A stretch of DNA of 64,000 bases from positions 1 to 64,000 of the forward strand of contig JAJQGP010000018.1 of NCBI GenBank assembly GCA_021200475.1. The letters are read 5' to 3'. This document shows, piece after piece, positions 29,100 through 38,046 of this stretch. Under the pieces are notes generated by a model. It did no database searches, was not told the origin of the DNA, and worked only from the letters and a program-made list of their open reading frames with translations. The position numbers were made by a program, and so were the translations under genes. The number at the start of each line of letters is the position of its first letter. Positions within the stretch are counted from its first letter, which is position 1. Source of the DNA: Lachnospiraceae bacterium (GTDB lineage: Bacteria > Bacillota > Clostridia > Lachnospirales > Lachnospiraceae).

Positions 29100-31214
29100 A
29101 TCTACAGTCCCCGTCGCAGAGGTAGCAGAATCGCCGGTGGATACCTCCGGTGCGCTCTGTCCCAGATATTCGCCGAGCAGTGCGCCGAATACGGTAGCGA
29201 AGCCGATGCTGATGCCGTTCATCGGAGCGGTGTACTGCAGCGGGAAACGGCCGCCGGAAGCATTGCCGGTCGCGAACAGGCCAGGAATCGGCTCGAACTT
29301 CTGATTCAGCACCTGCTGGTTGCCGTCTACGAAGAGACCGGCCAGAGCAACAAGGACGATGTTTGCGTTGCGGTCAAGCTTCTCTGCGTAAAACGGTCCC
29401 TCATTGATGCGGAACATCATATCTGCCGGTTTTGCGTAATCCTCATCCTTGCCTGCTTCTGCGTAGGCATCATAGGTCTCGACTGCGTTTACGAAGTTCT
29501 CCGCATATTCGCCCTCAAAGCCAAGATAGGAAGCCAGTTCTTCCAGGGTGTCCGCGCAGTAAACGTTATTGAGACCTTCCGCGCCAGCTGCTTTTACTTC
29601 CTCCAGAGAAGCCGCGTACTCGTCCATCTTTGTATCGGAAATATCAGAAGCATTGAAATGACCGAGCGCCTGATTCTGCGCGAATTCTCTCCAGTGTCCA
29701 TCATCCCATACCTGAATGATAGAGCTGTCGATCGGCTGACGCGCACTCTGGCAGCCAGCTACGAATGGAACACCGAACGCTTCGTTGCAGTAGCGCTTGC
29801 CATATTTGTTGATCCACAGACCGCTGGCTGCGCCGAAGAAGCCCATTGGAAGTGCGGAGGTTGCGCCACCCATTGCGGCTCTCGGACCGATTTCCATGAC
29901 GCCGCCGGCCCAGATACCCATGCGGTGTCCGTAGCCGTCACGTCCGGAACCGGTCAGCTCCGTGTAAGGATTGCACTCCTGCACCTCGGTGCACAGAGAA
30001 CGGTACATATCGGAGTTTGCGCTGAAGTCGCCGGTCGCCAGCACGACGCCTTTCTTGGCCATGAACCGGTAATACTGGTCGTCCTCCAGACTCTGTGCGA
30101 TCACGCCGCAGACGGTGTCGCCGTCCTTGATCAGTACTTTGGCGGTCATGTTATAGAATGCCTGTGAATCCGGACTTGCGTCCAGGCCAGCCTGGACGGT
30201 CTTAGTACAGAATTCTCCGGAACTGGACATGCTGCCGGAACCAAGATTGATAACAGCAGGATAAGTCATGAAGAAGCCTTTTTTATAGCTGTAATCGCTG
30301 TCCGGCTCAATGGTGTCTTCACCAGTGATTTCGGTGATGTCGTCATAGAGTTCCGTCATCCAGTCTACGATTTCACCATTTCTTTTTGCCCACTTGCTGA
30401 TCAGATCCGGCTGTGCGCGTCCCGCACTTTGCAGCTGATAGCTCTCGATGAAATCAACCGGGTCGAAGTAATCCTTCGGAACGCCCAGAACATCTTCCTG
30501 CCACTGGGAATTGAAATGGCCGAGCTGACCGCCGTAGGCTTCAAAAGAATCCTGCGACTGGGAATCCAGCACGATACAGGTCGCGCCCTGCTCGCATGCC
30601 ATACGGAAGCAGTTTGCACCGGAATAATTTGCGCCGATAATGATGACATCTGCGGAATACTCGCCCGCGATCTCGCTCTCGCTGAAGGTCGGAGCTTCGC
30701 CGACCCAGCTGCGGCGCATGGAATAATAAACGGTATTTCCTTCCTCATCGGTTCCGGTGTACGGATCACTGCTGTCAGTGTCCGCTTCGTCGGCTGACTC
30801 AACCGCTACACCCATCGCCTGTGCAATACAGTTCGCTGCCGCTTCCTTGACAGCATCTGAAGTCAGAGTTGCTCCGCTGACACCATCAATATCGGCAGAC
30901 TGTGCCGCAAGGAGAGCTTCCTGGAGTGTCTCGCCATACAGCTGGCCGATGGTTTCGGTCTCATTGGAAACGTCAACCACTACATCTGTGATGCTTGTCT
31001 CATCAAAGGTTATGGTAACCGTGACAGTGCCCATACCGGTTGCGCTGGCGGTATAAGTACCCGGTGTGTAAATCGCTTCGCCGGAAGCTGCCGCTGCGCT
31101 TTCCTCCGCATGAGCGATGCCTCCGAAAAGTCCCGAAGCGGCCAGTGTCGCTGCACCTGCGCCCGCGCTGCGGATAAAGTCGCGGCGGGAAAGCTTGCTT
31201 TTTTCGTTTTTCAT
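29097..31214 (-). CDS. Tat-exported FMN/FAD flavoprotein reductase (fumarate/urocanate reductase-like)
   Basis: A 705-residue exported flavoenzyme. The N-terminus has a twin-arginine motif, SRRDFIRS, and a cleavage region near IAHAEE. About residues 50-130 form an FMN-binding domain with the covalent attachment motif DGVSGATLTSDA. From about residue 165 an FAD-binding reductase domain begins (SADVIIIGANYSGANC) and includes YYRFMAKKGVVLATGDF and the C-terminal GRFPLQYTAPMNGISIGFA. Such proteins pass electrons to an organic acceptor outside the membrane; the acceptor (fumarate, urocanate, cinnamate-like or other) cannot be told. The start is the ATG at 31214, after AGGAGG. The adjacent kinase/regulator pair and operator repeats suggest induction by the substrate. 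Confidence 0.87.
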   Translation of the reverse strand: MKNEKSKLSRRDFIRSAGAGAATLAASGLFGGIAHAEESAAAASGEAIYTPGTYTASATGMGTVTVTITFDETSITDVVVDVSNETETIGQLYGETLQEALLAAQSADIDGVSGATLTSDAVKEAAANCIAQAMGVAVESADEADTDSSDPYTGTDEEGNTVYYSMRRSWVGEAPTFSESEIAGEYSADVIIIGANYSGANCFRMACEQGATCIVLDSQSQDSFEAYGGQLGHFNSQWQEDVLGVPKDYFDPVDFIESYQLQSAGRAQPDLISKWAKRNGEIVDWMTELYDDITEITGEDTIEPDSDYSYKKGFFMTYPAVINLGSGSMSSSGEFCTKTVQAGLDASPDSQAFYNMTAKVLIKDGDTVCGVIAQSLEDDQYYRFMAKKGVVLATGDFSANSDMYRSLCTEVQECNPYTELTGSGRDGYGHRMGIWAGGVMEIGPRAAMGGATSALPMGFFGAASGLWINKYGKRYCNEAFGVPFVAGCQSARQPIDSSIIQVWDDGHWREFAQNQALGHFNASDISDTKMDEYAASLEEVKAAGAEGLNNVYCADTLEELASYLGFEGEYAENFVNAVETYDAYAEAGKDEDYAKPADMMFRINEGPFYAEKLDRNANIVLVALAGLFVDGNQQVLNQKFEPIPGLFATGNASGGRFPLQYTAPMNGISIGFATVFGALLGEYLGQSAPEVSTGDSATSATGTVD

Positions 31215-31343
31215 GGTAAAAATCCTCCTGTCTGGAAAATAAATCGGATTTTTCCTGTTAATGTAGCATTGCTTCGCAAAATGTATCCGCGCGGCAAAAA
31301 GCGTACTTTTGGCAGGAGAAAATCTCGGATCAATTGTGTGAAG

Positions 31344-31410
31344 ATTATAACAGACAAAAAGATAAAAAAGAGATTTCATGACCAACTGGTACAAAATCGC
31401 GACTAACTGG
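31344..31410 (-). promoter_or_regulatory. LytTR-type operator and extended -10 promoter for the flavoprotein gene
   Basis: On the minus strand CCAGTTAGT (31410-31402) and CCAGTTGGT (31389-31381) form direct repeats at a 21-bp period. They match the LytTR-family site pattern (two 9-mers with GTT core and a 12-13 bp gap). About 31 bp downstream is TGTTATAAT, an extended -10 (TATAAT at 31349-31344), with no good -35, as expected for an activated promoter. It is 130 bp before the reductase start. Confidence 0.65.
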
Positions 31411-31418
31411 TCGTGAAA

Positions 31419-32831
31419 TCATCCTGCGGCTGTTTTTGCATCAGAAACCGGCAGTAGCAGATCCAGCACAAACTGTCCATCGGTGACCCGATAGGAGAGC
31501 TGTCCGCCGTATTTTTCCACCGTATGCCGGATACTGCGTATGCCAAATCCATGTGCGGAGGCGTCAGGCTTATCCGTCAGCAGCTGCCCGTCCTGTTCTT
31601 TTGGGAGTGCTTCACAACTGTTTTCAAAATGCAGGCTCAGCATCTGGTCCTTCATGGATATCCGGATGCGTATCTGTCTTTTTTGCTCATCTGCAATTTT
31701 CAGACAGGCTTCAATGGCGTTGTCCAGGGCGTTCCCGAGGATCGTGCAGATATCCAGAGGCTCCATGAAATCCAGCAAACTTCCATCAATATAAGGTACA
31801 CAGCGAATGTGATTTTCCTGGCAGAGGGCGAGCTTCTGATTCAAAATCACATCCACAGCATGATTGCCGGTATTCAGCTCTGTTTCATATGGACGGATCT
31901 GCTCCAGCATCTTTCCCAACTCCTGACGGATTTGCTCCTGGTTGGTACAGTTTTGTATGTAAAGAAGTGTATTTTTCAGATCATGATACTGGCGGTTGAC
32001 CCGGTCGGCCACTTCCTTTGACTGCGAATACTGTGCGTGCTGGACAAAAAGCATCTGCTCCAGCTGGTGCAGCTCGGCGGTATGACGCTCAGAGGAAACC
32101 GCAGTCACATTTCCAATCAGAAGCAGCAGACCCCCCAGAAGCGTGATCAGCATCATAATCGGAATTTCAGCGGTGAGCTCCTCATTTGCTACCGGCAGCC
32201 AGATCGTGATGCCGCGGATGAACAGATAAGGAAGCAGAGAGACGGCCAATACCGGAATATGCCCAGGGCGCAGCACCGGACGGCCGCTTTTTTCCATAAA
32301 CTGCCGTATGATCCACACGGTCAGAAACAGAACGGCTGCTTCTGCCAGATTGGCGCCGATCAGCTTTATCAGTGAGCTTTCCAGGAACAGATCATAGTGC
32401 AGCAGACTCTGAGAGATAAAAGCGGACAAAGAGCGCAGACAGTCACTGATCAGAAAATATACCATCATCTCATACAGGCAGACAAGAATATTGTCCCGCG
32501 TCCACAGCCAGATGAAAGCAAAGAAAAAGACCATTTTGATAACGACAGTGCCATATGTGCCGGGATCCCAGTAGCCGCCGCGCTGGAATGGAACAGCCAG
32601 GAAAACGCTGAAAATCAAAAGGAGACTGCCCTGACAGTTCCAGAGTGAGAAAAATTCGTGTGCCGGCGCTTTCGGACTGGATTTTTGATTCCGAGGGAGA
32701 TGGATGCGAGATCCGGCAGAAGGCCGTTTCAGTGAGGAAGAGCTCAGGAAAAAAACACAGCCCAGCTGATCCGTCAGCGCCATCAGAAAGGATGGAAAAA
32801 GAGCTTCGATCCAGATGAAAATCTGATTCAT
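31419..32831 (-). CDS. Membrane sensor histidine kinase, GHKL type (AgrC-like)
   Basis: A 470-residue kinase. The first 250 residues have six or more membrane helices. The phospho-accepting His is in NRQYHDLKNTL, followed by the N box ILGNALDNAIEACLK and the G box HGFGIRSIRHTVEKYGG. It belongs to the group paired with LytTR regulators. Its ATG shares one base with the stop of the regulator gene (TAATG), with AGGAGG just upstream. The signal is unknown; the neighbouring reductase suggests sensing of its electron acceptor. Confidence 0.9.
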   Translation of the reverse strand: MNQIFIWIEALFPSFLMALTDQLGCVFFLSSSSLKRPSAGSRIHLPRNQKSSPKAPAHEFFSLWNCQGSLLLIFSVFLAVPFQRGGYWDPGTYGTVVIKMVFFFAFIWLWTRDNILVCLYEMMVYFLISDCLRSLSAFISQSLLHYDLFLESSLIKLIGANLAEAAVLFLTVWIIRQFMEKSGRPVLRPGHIPVLAVSLLPYLFIRGITIWLPVANEELTAEIPIMMLITLLGGLLLLIGNVTAVSSERHTAELHQLEQMLFVQHAQYSQSKEVADRVNRQYHDLKNTLLYIQNCTNQEQIRQELGKMLEQIRPYETELNTGNHAVDVILNQKLALCQENHIRCVPYIDGSLLDFMEPLDICTILGNALDNAIEACLKIADEQKRQIRIRISMKDQMLSLHFENSCEALPKEQDGQLLTDKPDASAHGFGIRSIRHTVEKYGGQLSYRVTDGQFVLDLLLPVSDAKTAAG

Positions 32832-33538
32832 TACGACAATCCTCCTACATATTCCGCCAGCGCTTCCAGAAATTCCTTTCTCCGGTGGCGGCTGATTGCC
32901 AGCTGCGTTCCGGCGACCCAGACATCACACCCCTGAAACCGGTCCACGTAGTTCAGGTTGACCAGATAGGCGGTATGGCAGCGGAAAAAAGGAAACTCTG
33001 CCAGCTTGTTCTCCAGGGCATTCATCGTCTCACCGGACGGAATTTCACGCGTACGCGTATGAATAACCGTTTTATGAAGCGAAGTCTCCACATAAGTAAT
33101 GTCACGGATATCGAGCAGGACAGTGCCTTCACGGTTTTTCACGGTCAGAAAATGAGGTGTGCGCTTCACGATCACCCCAAGCGCACGGGTCAGCTCCGCG
33201 GCAAACGTCTCGTAATTTACCGGCTTTATGATAAAATTCAGTGCGTTTACGGTGTAGCCCTCCAGAGCGTACTGCACCAGGTTCGTGATGAAAATAATGA
33301 TCACATTTTCATCCACCGTCCGGATCGCTTTCGCGGCATCCATCCCATTCATCGGCTTCATTTCAATATCCAGGAACAGGATGTCACAGTCCTTTGGGTA
33401 CTCCTCGACCAGAGAAAGACCGTCCGGAAAGAAGGAGACCTGAAAAGTCTCATCGTGCGATTTTTCATATCGACGGATATATTCGGTCAGACGCAGCCGC
33501 TCTGGCACCATATCTTCTGCAATGGCAATGCGAATCAC
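32831..33538 (-). CDS. LytTR family response regulator
   Basis: A 235-residue regulator. The receiver domain has the acidic pocket IAEDM, the phosphorylated Asp in ILFLDIEM and the Lys in IKPVNY. The LytTR DNA-binding domain runs from FLTVKNREG to LAISRHRRKEF. The GTG at 33538 is preferred, about eight bases after AGGAGGAGG; a TTG at 33544 lies too close to it. It is translated with the kinase. The likely target is the repeated site at 31381-31410. Confidence 0.9.
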   Translation of the reverse strand: MIRIAIAEDMVPERLRLTEYIRRYEKSHDETFQVSFFPDGLSLVEEYPKDCDILFLDIEMKPMNGMDAAKAIRTVDENVIIIFITNLVQYALEGYTVNALNFIIKPVNYETFAAELTRALGVIVKRTPHFLTVKNREGTVLLDIRDITYVETSLHKTVIHTRTREIPSGETMNALENKLAEFPFFRCHTAYLVNLNYVDRFQGCDVWVAGTQLAISRHRRKEFLEALAEYVGGLS

Positions 33539-33643
33539 GGACAATCCTCCTCCTTTCTGCCTGTCTGGTCAGTGCGCTTGATTCGTTTCCTGTCATTCAA
33601 TACCTGAATCAAAAGTACTTTCGGTTCAGTGATAATTAACATC

Positions 33644-33673
33644 ATTATACTCCGAAAACAGGGGCGGAAGCAA
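33644..33673 (-). promoter_or_regulatory. Predicted promoter of the regulator/kinase genes
   Basis: On the minus strand TTGCTT (33673-33668) and TATAAT (33649-33644) with an 18-base spacer, about 106 bases before the regulator start. Confidence 0.5.
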
Positions 33674-33712
33674 CCTGTTTTTCCGGATATTCCGGTCAGA
33701 GGGAGGCATATA

Positions 33713-33774
33713 GTTACAGACCACACCTTGACAAAATTTACTTTATTTTTACCTCTACAGGTGTGACCTATAAC
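33713..33774. repeat. Short inverted-repeat element, relative of 26287-26455
   Basis: Arms GTTACAGACCACACC (33713-33727) and GGTGTGACCTATAAC (33760-33774). The interior TTATTTTTACCTCTACAG is identical to the reverse complement of part of the element at 26390-26455. It is the main feature of the gap between the regulator gene and sdpR. Confidence 0.7.
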
Positions 33775-33799
33775 GGCATATTTACTTTTTGAAAATGGC

Positions 33800-33851
33800 T
33801 TGACAAAACAAGAGCAATATGTTATCTTTCATTTAACAATTAAGCTAAATG
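33800..33851 (+). promoter_or_regulatory. sdpR promoter and possible operator
   Basis: TTGACA (33800-33805) and TATCTT (33823-33828) with a 17-base spacer. Just downstream is the inverted repeat CATTTA-N10-TAAATG (33830-33851), well placed for autorepression by the ArsR-type regulator. Confidence 0.6.
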
Positions 33852-33868
33852 TTAAGGGAGGGGTGGCA

Positions 33869-34132
33869 TTGGGTTTACAGGAAACATTAAAAGCACTGGC
33901 GGATCCGACCCGTCGTGAAATCCTGAATTTACTCAAAAGCGGCAGAATGTCAGCCGGAGAGATTACTGAACACTTTCCCGTAACCGCCGCATCTATTTCC
34001 AGGCACCTTTCGGTGTTGAAGGATGCGGATCTGGTTCGGGATAAGCGGGAAGGAAAATTCATTTATTACGAGATCAATACCTCCGTTTTGGAGGAGACGC
34101 TGCTGTGGATGACTGACCTGATGGGTGAGTAA
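33869..34132 (+). CDS. ArsR/SdpR-family autorepressor
   Basis: An 87-residue winged-helix regulator. It begins GLQETLKALADPTRREILNLL and contains the recognition helix ITEHFPVTAASISRHLSVLKDADLV. No metal-binding Cys cluster is seen, which fits SdpR rather than ArsR. The TTG at 33869 follows GGGAGGGG at a good distance and gives the usual family N-terminus; a GTG at 33863 is an alternative. SdpR represses sdpRI and is relieved when SdpI is occupied in Bacillus. No sdpC toxin gene is present here. Confidence 0.85.
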   Translation: MGLQETLKALADPTRREILNLLKSGRMSAGEITEHFPVTAASISRHLSVLKDADLVRDKREGKFIYYEINTSVLEETLLWMTDLMGE

Positions 34133-34215
34133 TGGCTGCGGTGGAAAAGAGCTTTATGAAAGCTGGCATAAAAATAAGAAATCAAAGAGTTAAGGAGTTA
34201 AGGGAGGAATCAGGT

Positions 34216-34869
34216 ATGCTTAAGAGTAACAGACGAACGGTAATTTTATCCTCAATTGTGATTTTGCTTCCGGTTCTGGCGGGGCTTCTTATGTGGAATC
34301 GCCTGCCGGATCAGATGGCGACGCACTGGAGTACCAGTAATACACCGGATGGCTTCAGCTCAAAGGCGTTTGCGGTTTTTGGAATCCCCGTATTTCTGCT
34401 GATCATGCATTTTTTCTGTCTGCTTGCTACTGCCGGAGACGCAAAACAGAAGGATCAGAATAAAAAAGTACTCGGAATGGTTTTCTGGATTATACCGCTT
34501 GTGTCTTTGTTCACGAATGGGATGATCTATGCCGCGGCATTGGAAAAAGAGTTTCATGTACTTACGGTTTGTTCGGTTATGATGGGACTGCTGTTTTTAT
34601 TTCTGGGGAATTATTTTCCGAAAATAAAACAGAATCGAACCATTGGAATTCGGTTTTCCTGGACATTGAATAATGAAGAGAACTGGAACCGGACGCACCG
34701 TTTTGCCGGAAAGGTATGGGTGATTGACGGACTGGTACTTCTGCTTTCGATTTTTTTGCCGGGTGGGGTTCTGATGCCGGTTTTGTTTGGTACGATTGTG
34801 GTGGCAGTTGTACTGCCGTTTTTGTATTCCTGGCGCATTGACAGGAAGCAGAAAAGAGAAATTTTCTGA
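34216..34869 (+). CDS. SdpI-family membrane protein (DUF1648)
   Basis: A 217-residue protein with about six membrane helices. The DUF1648 motif LPDQMATHWSTSNTPDG is near the N-terminus, and the SdpI motif GIRFSWTLNNEENWNRTHRFAG lies in the second half. In Bacillus, SdpI gives immunity to the SDP toxin and signals to SdpR. The start at 34216 follows AGGGAGGAA. Confidence 0.87.
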   Translation: MLKSNRRTVILSSIVILLPVLAGLLMWNRLPDQMATHWSTSNTPDGFSSKAFAVFGIPVFLLIMHFFCLLATAGDAKQKDQNKKVLGMVFWIIPLVSLFTNGMIYAAALEKEFHVLTVCSVMMGLLFLFLGNYFPKIKQNRTIGIRFSWTLNNEENWNRTHRFAGKVWVIDGLVLLLSIFLPGGVLMPVLFGTIVVAVVLPFLYSWRIDRKQKREIF

Positions 34870-34946
34870 AATGTCAGTTGAAGCGCACTTTTAGATATGT
34901 TAAACTTTTGTATAAGATTACGATGGTCGAAGGAGCGTGAAGCAAT

Positions 34947-36545
34947 ATGAGTAAATATTTTAATGTGACGGCAGTCTGCGTGCCTGAAAGACATTATATG
35001 GTAGACCTCACAGATCGACTTCAGAAGATTAAGATGATGGTTGACAGGGGAGATTATTTTACGATTAACCGTGCCCGCCAGTATGGGAAGACAACTACGT
35101 TAACTGCGTTGGAAAGGTATCTTCATGAGGATTATTGGGTGATTAGTCTGGATTTTCAGGGAATGGAGACAAATGACTTTGCAGATAATCAATGCTTTGT
35201 ACGGGCGCTTTCCAGAGAATTATTTCTGACAGTAAAAAATATGAAAAATCCGCAGGAAAAAATTTTATCGAAGCTAAAGGAAATTGGGTTTGGAAACGAA
35301 TCCGATATGGGATTGCCTGAGTTATTTTTATTCTTCAATGAATGGTGTGCGCAATCAGATAAACCAATTGTTCTGATGATTGATGAGGTGGATGCTGCAT
35401 CGAATAATCAGGTATTTCTGGATTTCCTTGCGCAATTGCGATCAGCTTATATTAAACGGGGAAAATATGGGTACGCCACTTTCCGTTCCGTAATTCTGGC
35501 GGGTGTCTATGATATCAAAAATCTGAAAAGAAAGTTTGTAAAAGAGGGAGAACATCAGACGAATTCTCCCTGGAATATTGCCGCTGATTTTCTGGTGGAT
35601 ATGAGCTTTTCCCCAAAAGACATCGCCGGTATGCTTCGCGAATATGAAGCCGATTATGAAACCGGGATGGATACGGAAGCGATTGCGAAGATGATATATG
35701 ATTATACATCCGGTTATCCATTTCTGGTGTCGAGAATGTGTAAACTATTGGACGAACAGATTGCAGGGAGTGAGGCTTTCCCTGACCGGAAAAGTGCCTG
35801 GACGGCGGAAGGAGTAAAAGAAGCGGCAAACCGTCTTGTTTTTGAGGATAACACCTTATTTGATTCTCTGGAGGATAAGGTAAATACGTACCCGGTATTA
35901 CAGGATTTTTTACGGGATTTCCTGATGAAAGGGGTTGCAATACCAAACAGTCCGGGAAATGAGGCGATTGGGATTGCTAAAATGTTTGGATTTATCCGTA
36001 TTGAAAATAACAGAGTTGTGATAGCAAATCGCATTTTTGAAACCAGGCTTTATGAAATGTTTTTAACCGCGCCTGAAACCCGAAGAAATGAGATGTATGG
36101 GATCGGCGATCGGGACAGACTTCAGTTTGTCAAAAACGGATGTCTTGACATGAGATTAATCCTGGAACATTTTGTGGAATGCTTTGATGATATTTACGGC
36201 GACCGACCGCAAAAGTTTATAGAAGAAGATGGGAGGCGATATTTTCTCCTTTACCTTCGCCCGATTATCAATGGCACAGGGCATTATTACATTGAATCAC
36301 GCACACGCAACCAGGAACGGACGGATGTAATTGTGGATTACCGTGGAGAACAATTCGTGGTTGAACTGAAGATATGGCGGGGCGATTCTTATAATGAAAG
36401 AGGAGAAGAGCAGCTGGCGGAATATCTGGATTATTATCATCTGAAAAAAGGATATATGCTGAGCTTTAATTTTAATAAGAAAAAGAAAATCGGCGTTCAG
36501 GAGATATTTCTGGAAGATAAGGTGCTGGTGGAGGCTGTGGTGTAA
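34947..36545 (+). CDS. AAA-ATPase-like protein with C-terminal PD-(D/E)XK nuclease-like domain
   Basis: A 532-residue protein. The P-loop-like ARQYGKTTTL and Walker B IVLMIDEVDAA mark an AAA-like ATPase in residues 1-300. The C-terminus reads TDVIVDYRGEQFVVELKIW, giving the Asp and Glu-X-Lys of a PD-(D/E)XK fold. Proteins of this plan are numerous in gut Clostridia and Bacteroidetes and have no settled function; nucleic-acid processing or defence has been suggested. AAGGAGCG precedes the ATG. A relative lies on the other strand at 38035-39717. Confidence 0.83.
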   Translation: MSKYFNVTAVCVPERHYMVDLTDRLQKIKMMVDRGDYFTINRARQYGKTTTLTALERYLHEDYWVISLDFQGMETNDFADNQCFVRALSRELFLTVKNMKNPQEKILSKLKEIGFGNESDMGLPELFLFFNEWCAQSDKPIVLMIDEVDAASNNQVFLDFLAQLRSAYIKRGKYGYATFRSVILAGVYDIKNLKRKFVKEGEHQTNSPWNIAADFLVDMSFSPKDIAGMLREYEADYETGMDTEAIAKMIYDYTSGYPFLVSRMCKLLDEQIAGSEAFPDRKSAWTAEGVKEAANRLVFEDNTLFDSLEDKVNTYPVLQDFLRDFLMKGVAIPNSPGNEAIGIAKMFGFIRIENNRVVIANRIFETRLYEMFLTAPETRRNEMYGIGDRDRLQFVKNGCLDMRLILEHFVECFDDIYGDRPQKFIEEDGRRYFLLYLRPIINGTGHYYIESRTRNQERTDVIVDYRGEQFVVELKIWRGDSYNERGEEQLAEYLDYYHLKKGYMLSFNFNKKKKIGVQEIFLEDKVLVEAVV

Positions 36546-36696
36546 TCATTAAGAGAAGTTTTAAACAATTTACGCCATAAATAAAACAGATTATCCCAAA
36601 AGTCTGGAAAACAGAGAAAGAGCAGGTACTATTGATATATGAGATAAAGAATCCGATATTGGGTAACGAGAAAGAAAGGCTGTACAAGAGACTATA

Positions 36697-38046
36697 ATGC
36701 AGACGGATAGAATCAAAGATTTGCTGAAAAAATTAACACTTGAGGAAAAGGCAGCTCTGCTTGGTGGAAAGAATGAATGGGAGACGCATGACATTCCCAG
36801 GCTTGGCATTCCGTCCGTGGTTTGCTCGGATGGGCCGAGCGGTGTGCGCCGTCAGGAGGGCGTGGGAGATCACCAGGGGCTGAATTCTTCGCTGCCGGCA
36901 ACCTGCTTCCCGAGAGCGGCAACTGTCGCGAACAGCTGAGATGAGGCGCTTGCGGAGCTGGTGGGCAGAGCACTTGGAGAGGAAGCGCAGGCGCTGGGAG
37001 TGGATGTCCTCCTTGGCCCCGGTGTGAATATCAAGCGAAGTCCTCTGTGCGGACGTAATTTTGAATATTTTTCCGAGGATCCCTATCTGACAGGAAAAAT
37101 GGCGGTCGGGTACGTGAAGGGAATCCAGAGCAAAGGGGTATCTGCCTGCCCAAAACACTTTGCGGTCAACAGCCAGGAGGAGCGCCGCATGGCGATGAAT
37201 GCCGTAGTCGACGAGCGGACGCTCCGGGAGATCTATCTGACCGGGTTTGAGATCGCGGTAACTGAGGCCAAACCGTTGGCTCTGATGACAAGCTATAATG
37301 AGGTAAACGGCACTTACGCGAATGAAAATCAGCACCTTTTGAAGGATATTCTGAGGGAGACCTGGGGGTACGACGGAGTGGTCATTACGGATTGGGGTGG
37401 CTCGAATGACCATGTAGAAGGCGTCCGCGCGGGCTCCAACCTGGAGATGCCAAATCCAGGCTATGATTCGCCGACGATTCTGATCCAGGCATACAAAGAT
37501 GGAAAGATTTCCATGAAAGAGATCGACGACTGCGTGGGGCAGCTGCTGGAAGTGGTATTGAAGCTGGCGGAGAATCACAGTAAAGCAGAAGTATCAAAAT
37601 CTGTAGAGGGCAACTCAAAGCAGACTTTGAAACAGGGAGAAATCTCTGGATCATCGACGAGGAAAGAGTGGAAAACAGGTGAGGCAGATTCTAATGCTAT
37701 AAGGGCTGCCAGACATGGGATTGACGTGGAAAAACATCACGAACTCGCCCGCCGCGTCGCGCAGGAGAGTATCGTATTGCTGAAAAACGAAGGAAATATC
37801 CTGCCTCTTGATTCAGAGAAAAAAACGGTCGTAATCGGTGATTTTGCGAAGAAAGCCCGCTATCAGGGTGCCGGTTCTTCGAATGTGAACAGTACAAAAG
37901 TGGAGAATATTCTGGATCTGATTGATTCCAGGCCAATCAAGTATGACGGTTTTGCCCAGGGATATCAGCGAAACAGCGAACGCGATGAGAAGCTGGAGCA
38001 GGAGGCGAGATGTCGCCTCCTGCTCGTTTATGAATCATCCAATTAG
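36697..38046 (+). pseudogene. GH3 beta-glucosidase pseudogene (nonsense codon and 3' truncation)
   Basis: The frame has standard GH3 order: LTLEEKAALLGGKNEWET, VVCSDGPSGVRRQ, GPGVNIKRSPLCGRNFEYFSEDP, KHFAVNSQE, VVITDWGGSND (nucleophile Asp), then the start of the C-terminal domain (SIVLLKNEGNILPL, VVIGDFAKKARYQGAGSS). A TGA at 36937-36939 stands where the family has Trp (ANSWDEAL), a single-base change. The C-terminal domain stops about 100 residues in, at a perfect hairpin, so several hundred residues are missing. TGA is the normal stop for many genes here, so recoding is unlikely. Confidence 0.85.
37996..38025. terminator. Perfect hairpin between convergent genes
   Basis: Thirteen-base arms GAGCAGGAGGCGA (37996-38008) and TCGCCTCCTGCTC (38013-38025) around a GATG loop, at the truncated end of the GH3 pseudogene and the 3' end of the opposing gene. 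It has no long T tract. Confidence 0.6.

Noticed and set aside
33800..33868. Longer N-terminus for the SdpR-like regulator
   Set aside because: This stretch holds the TTGACA/TATCTT promoter and an inverted repeat; the GGGAGGGG-linked TTG start fits the family length.
36937..36939. TGA read as Trp or selenocysteine in the GH3 gene
   Set aside because: TGA ends many genes here, the gene is also truncated, and no stem-loop of SECIS type is evident just after it.
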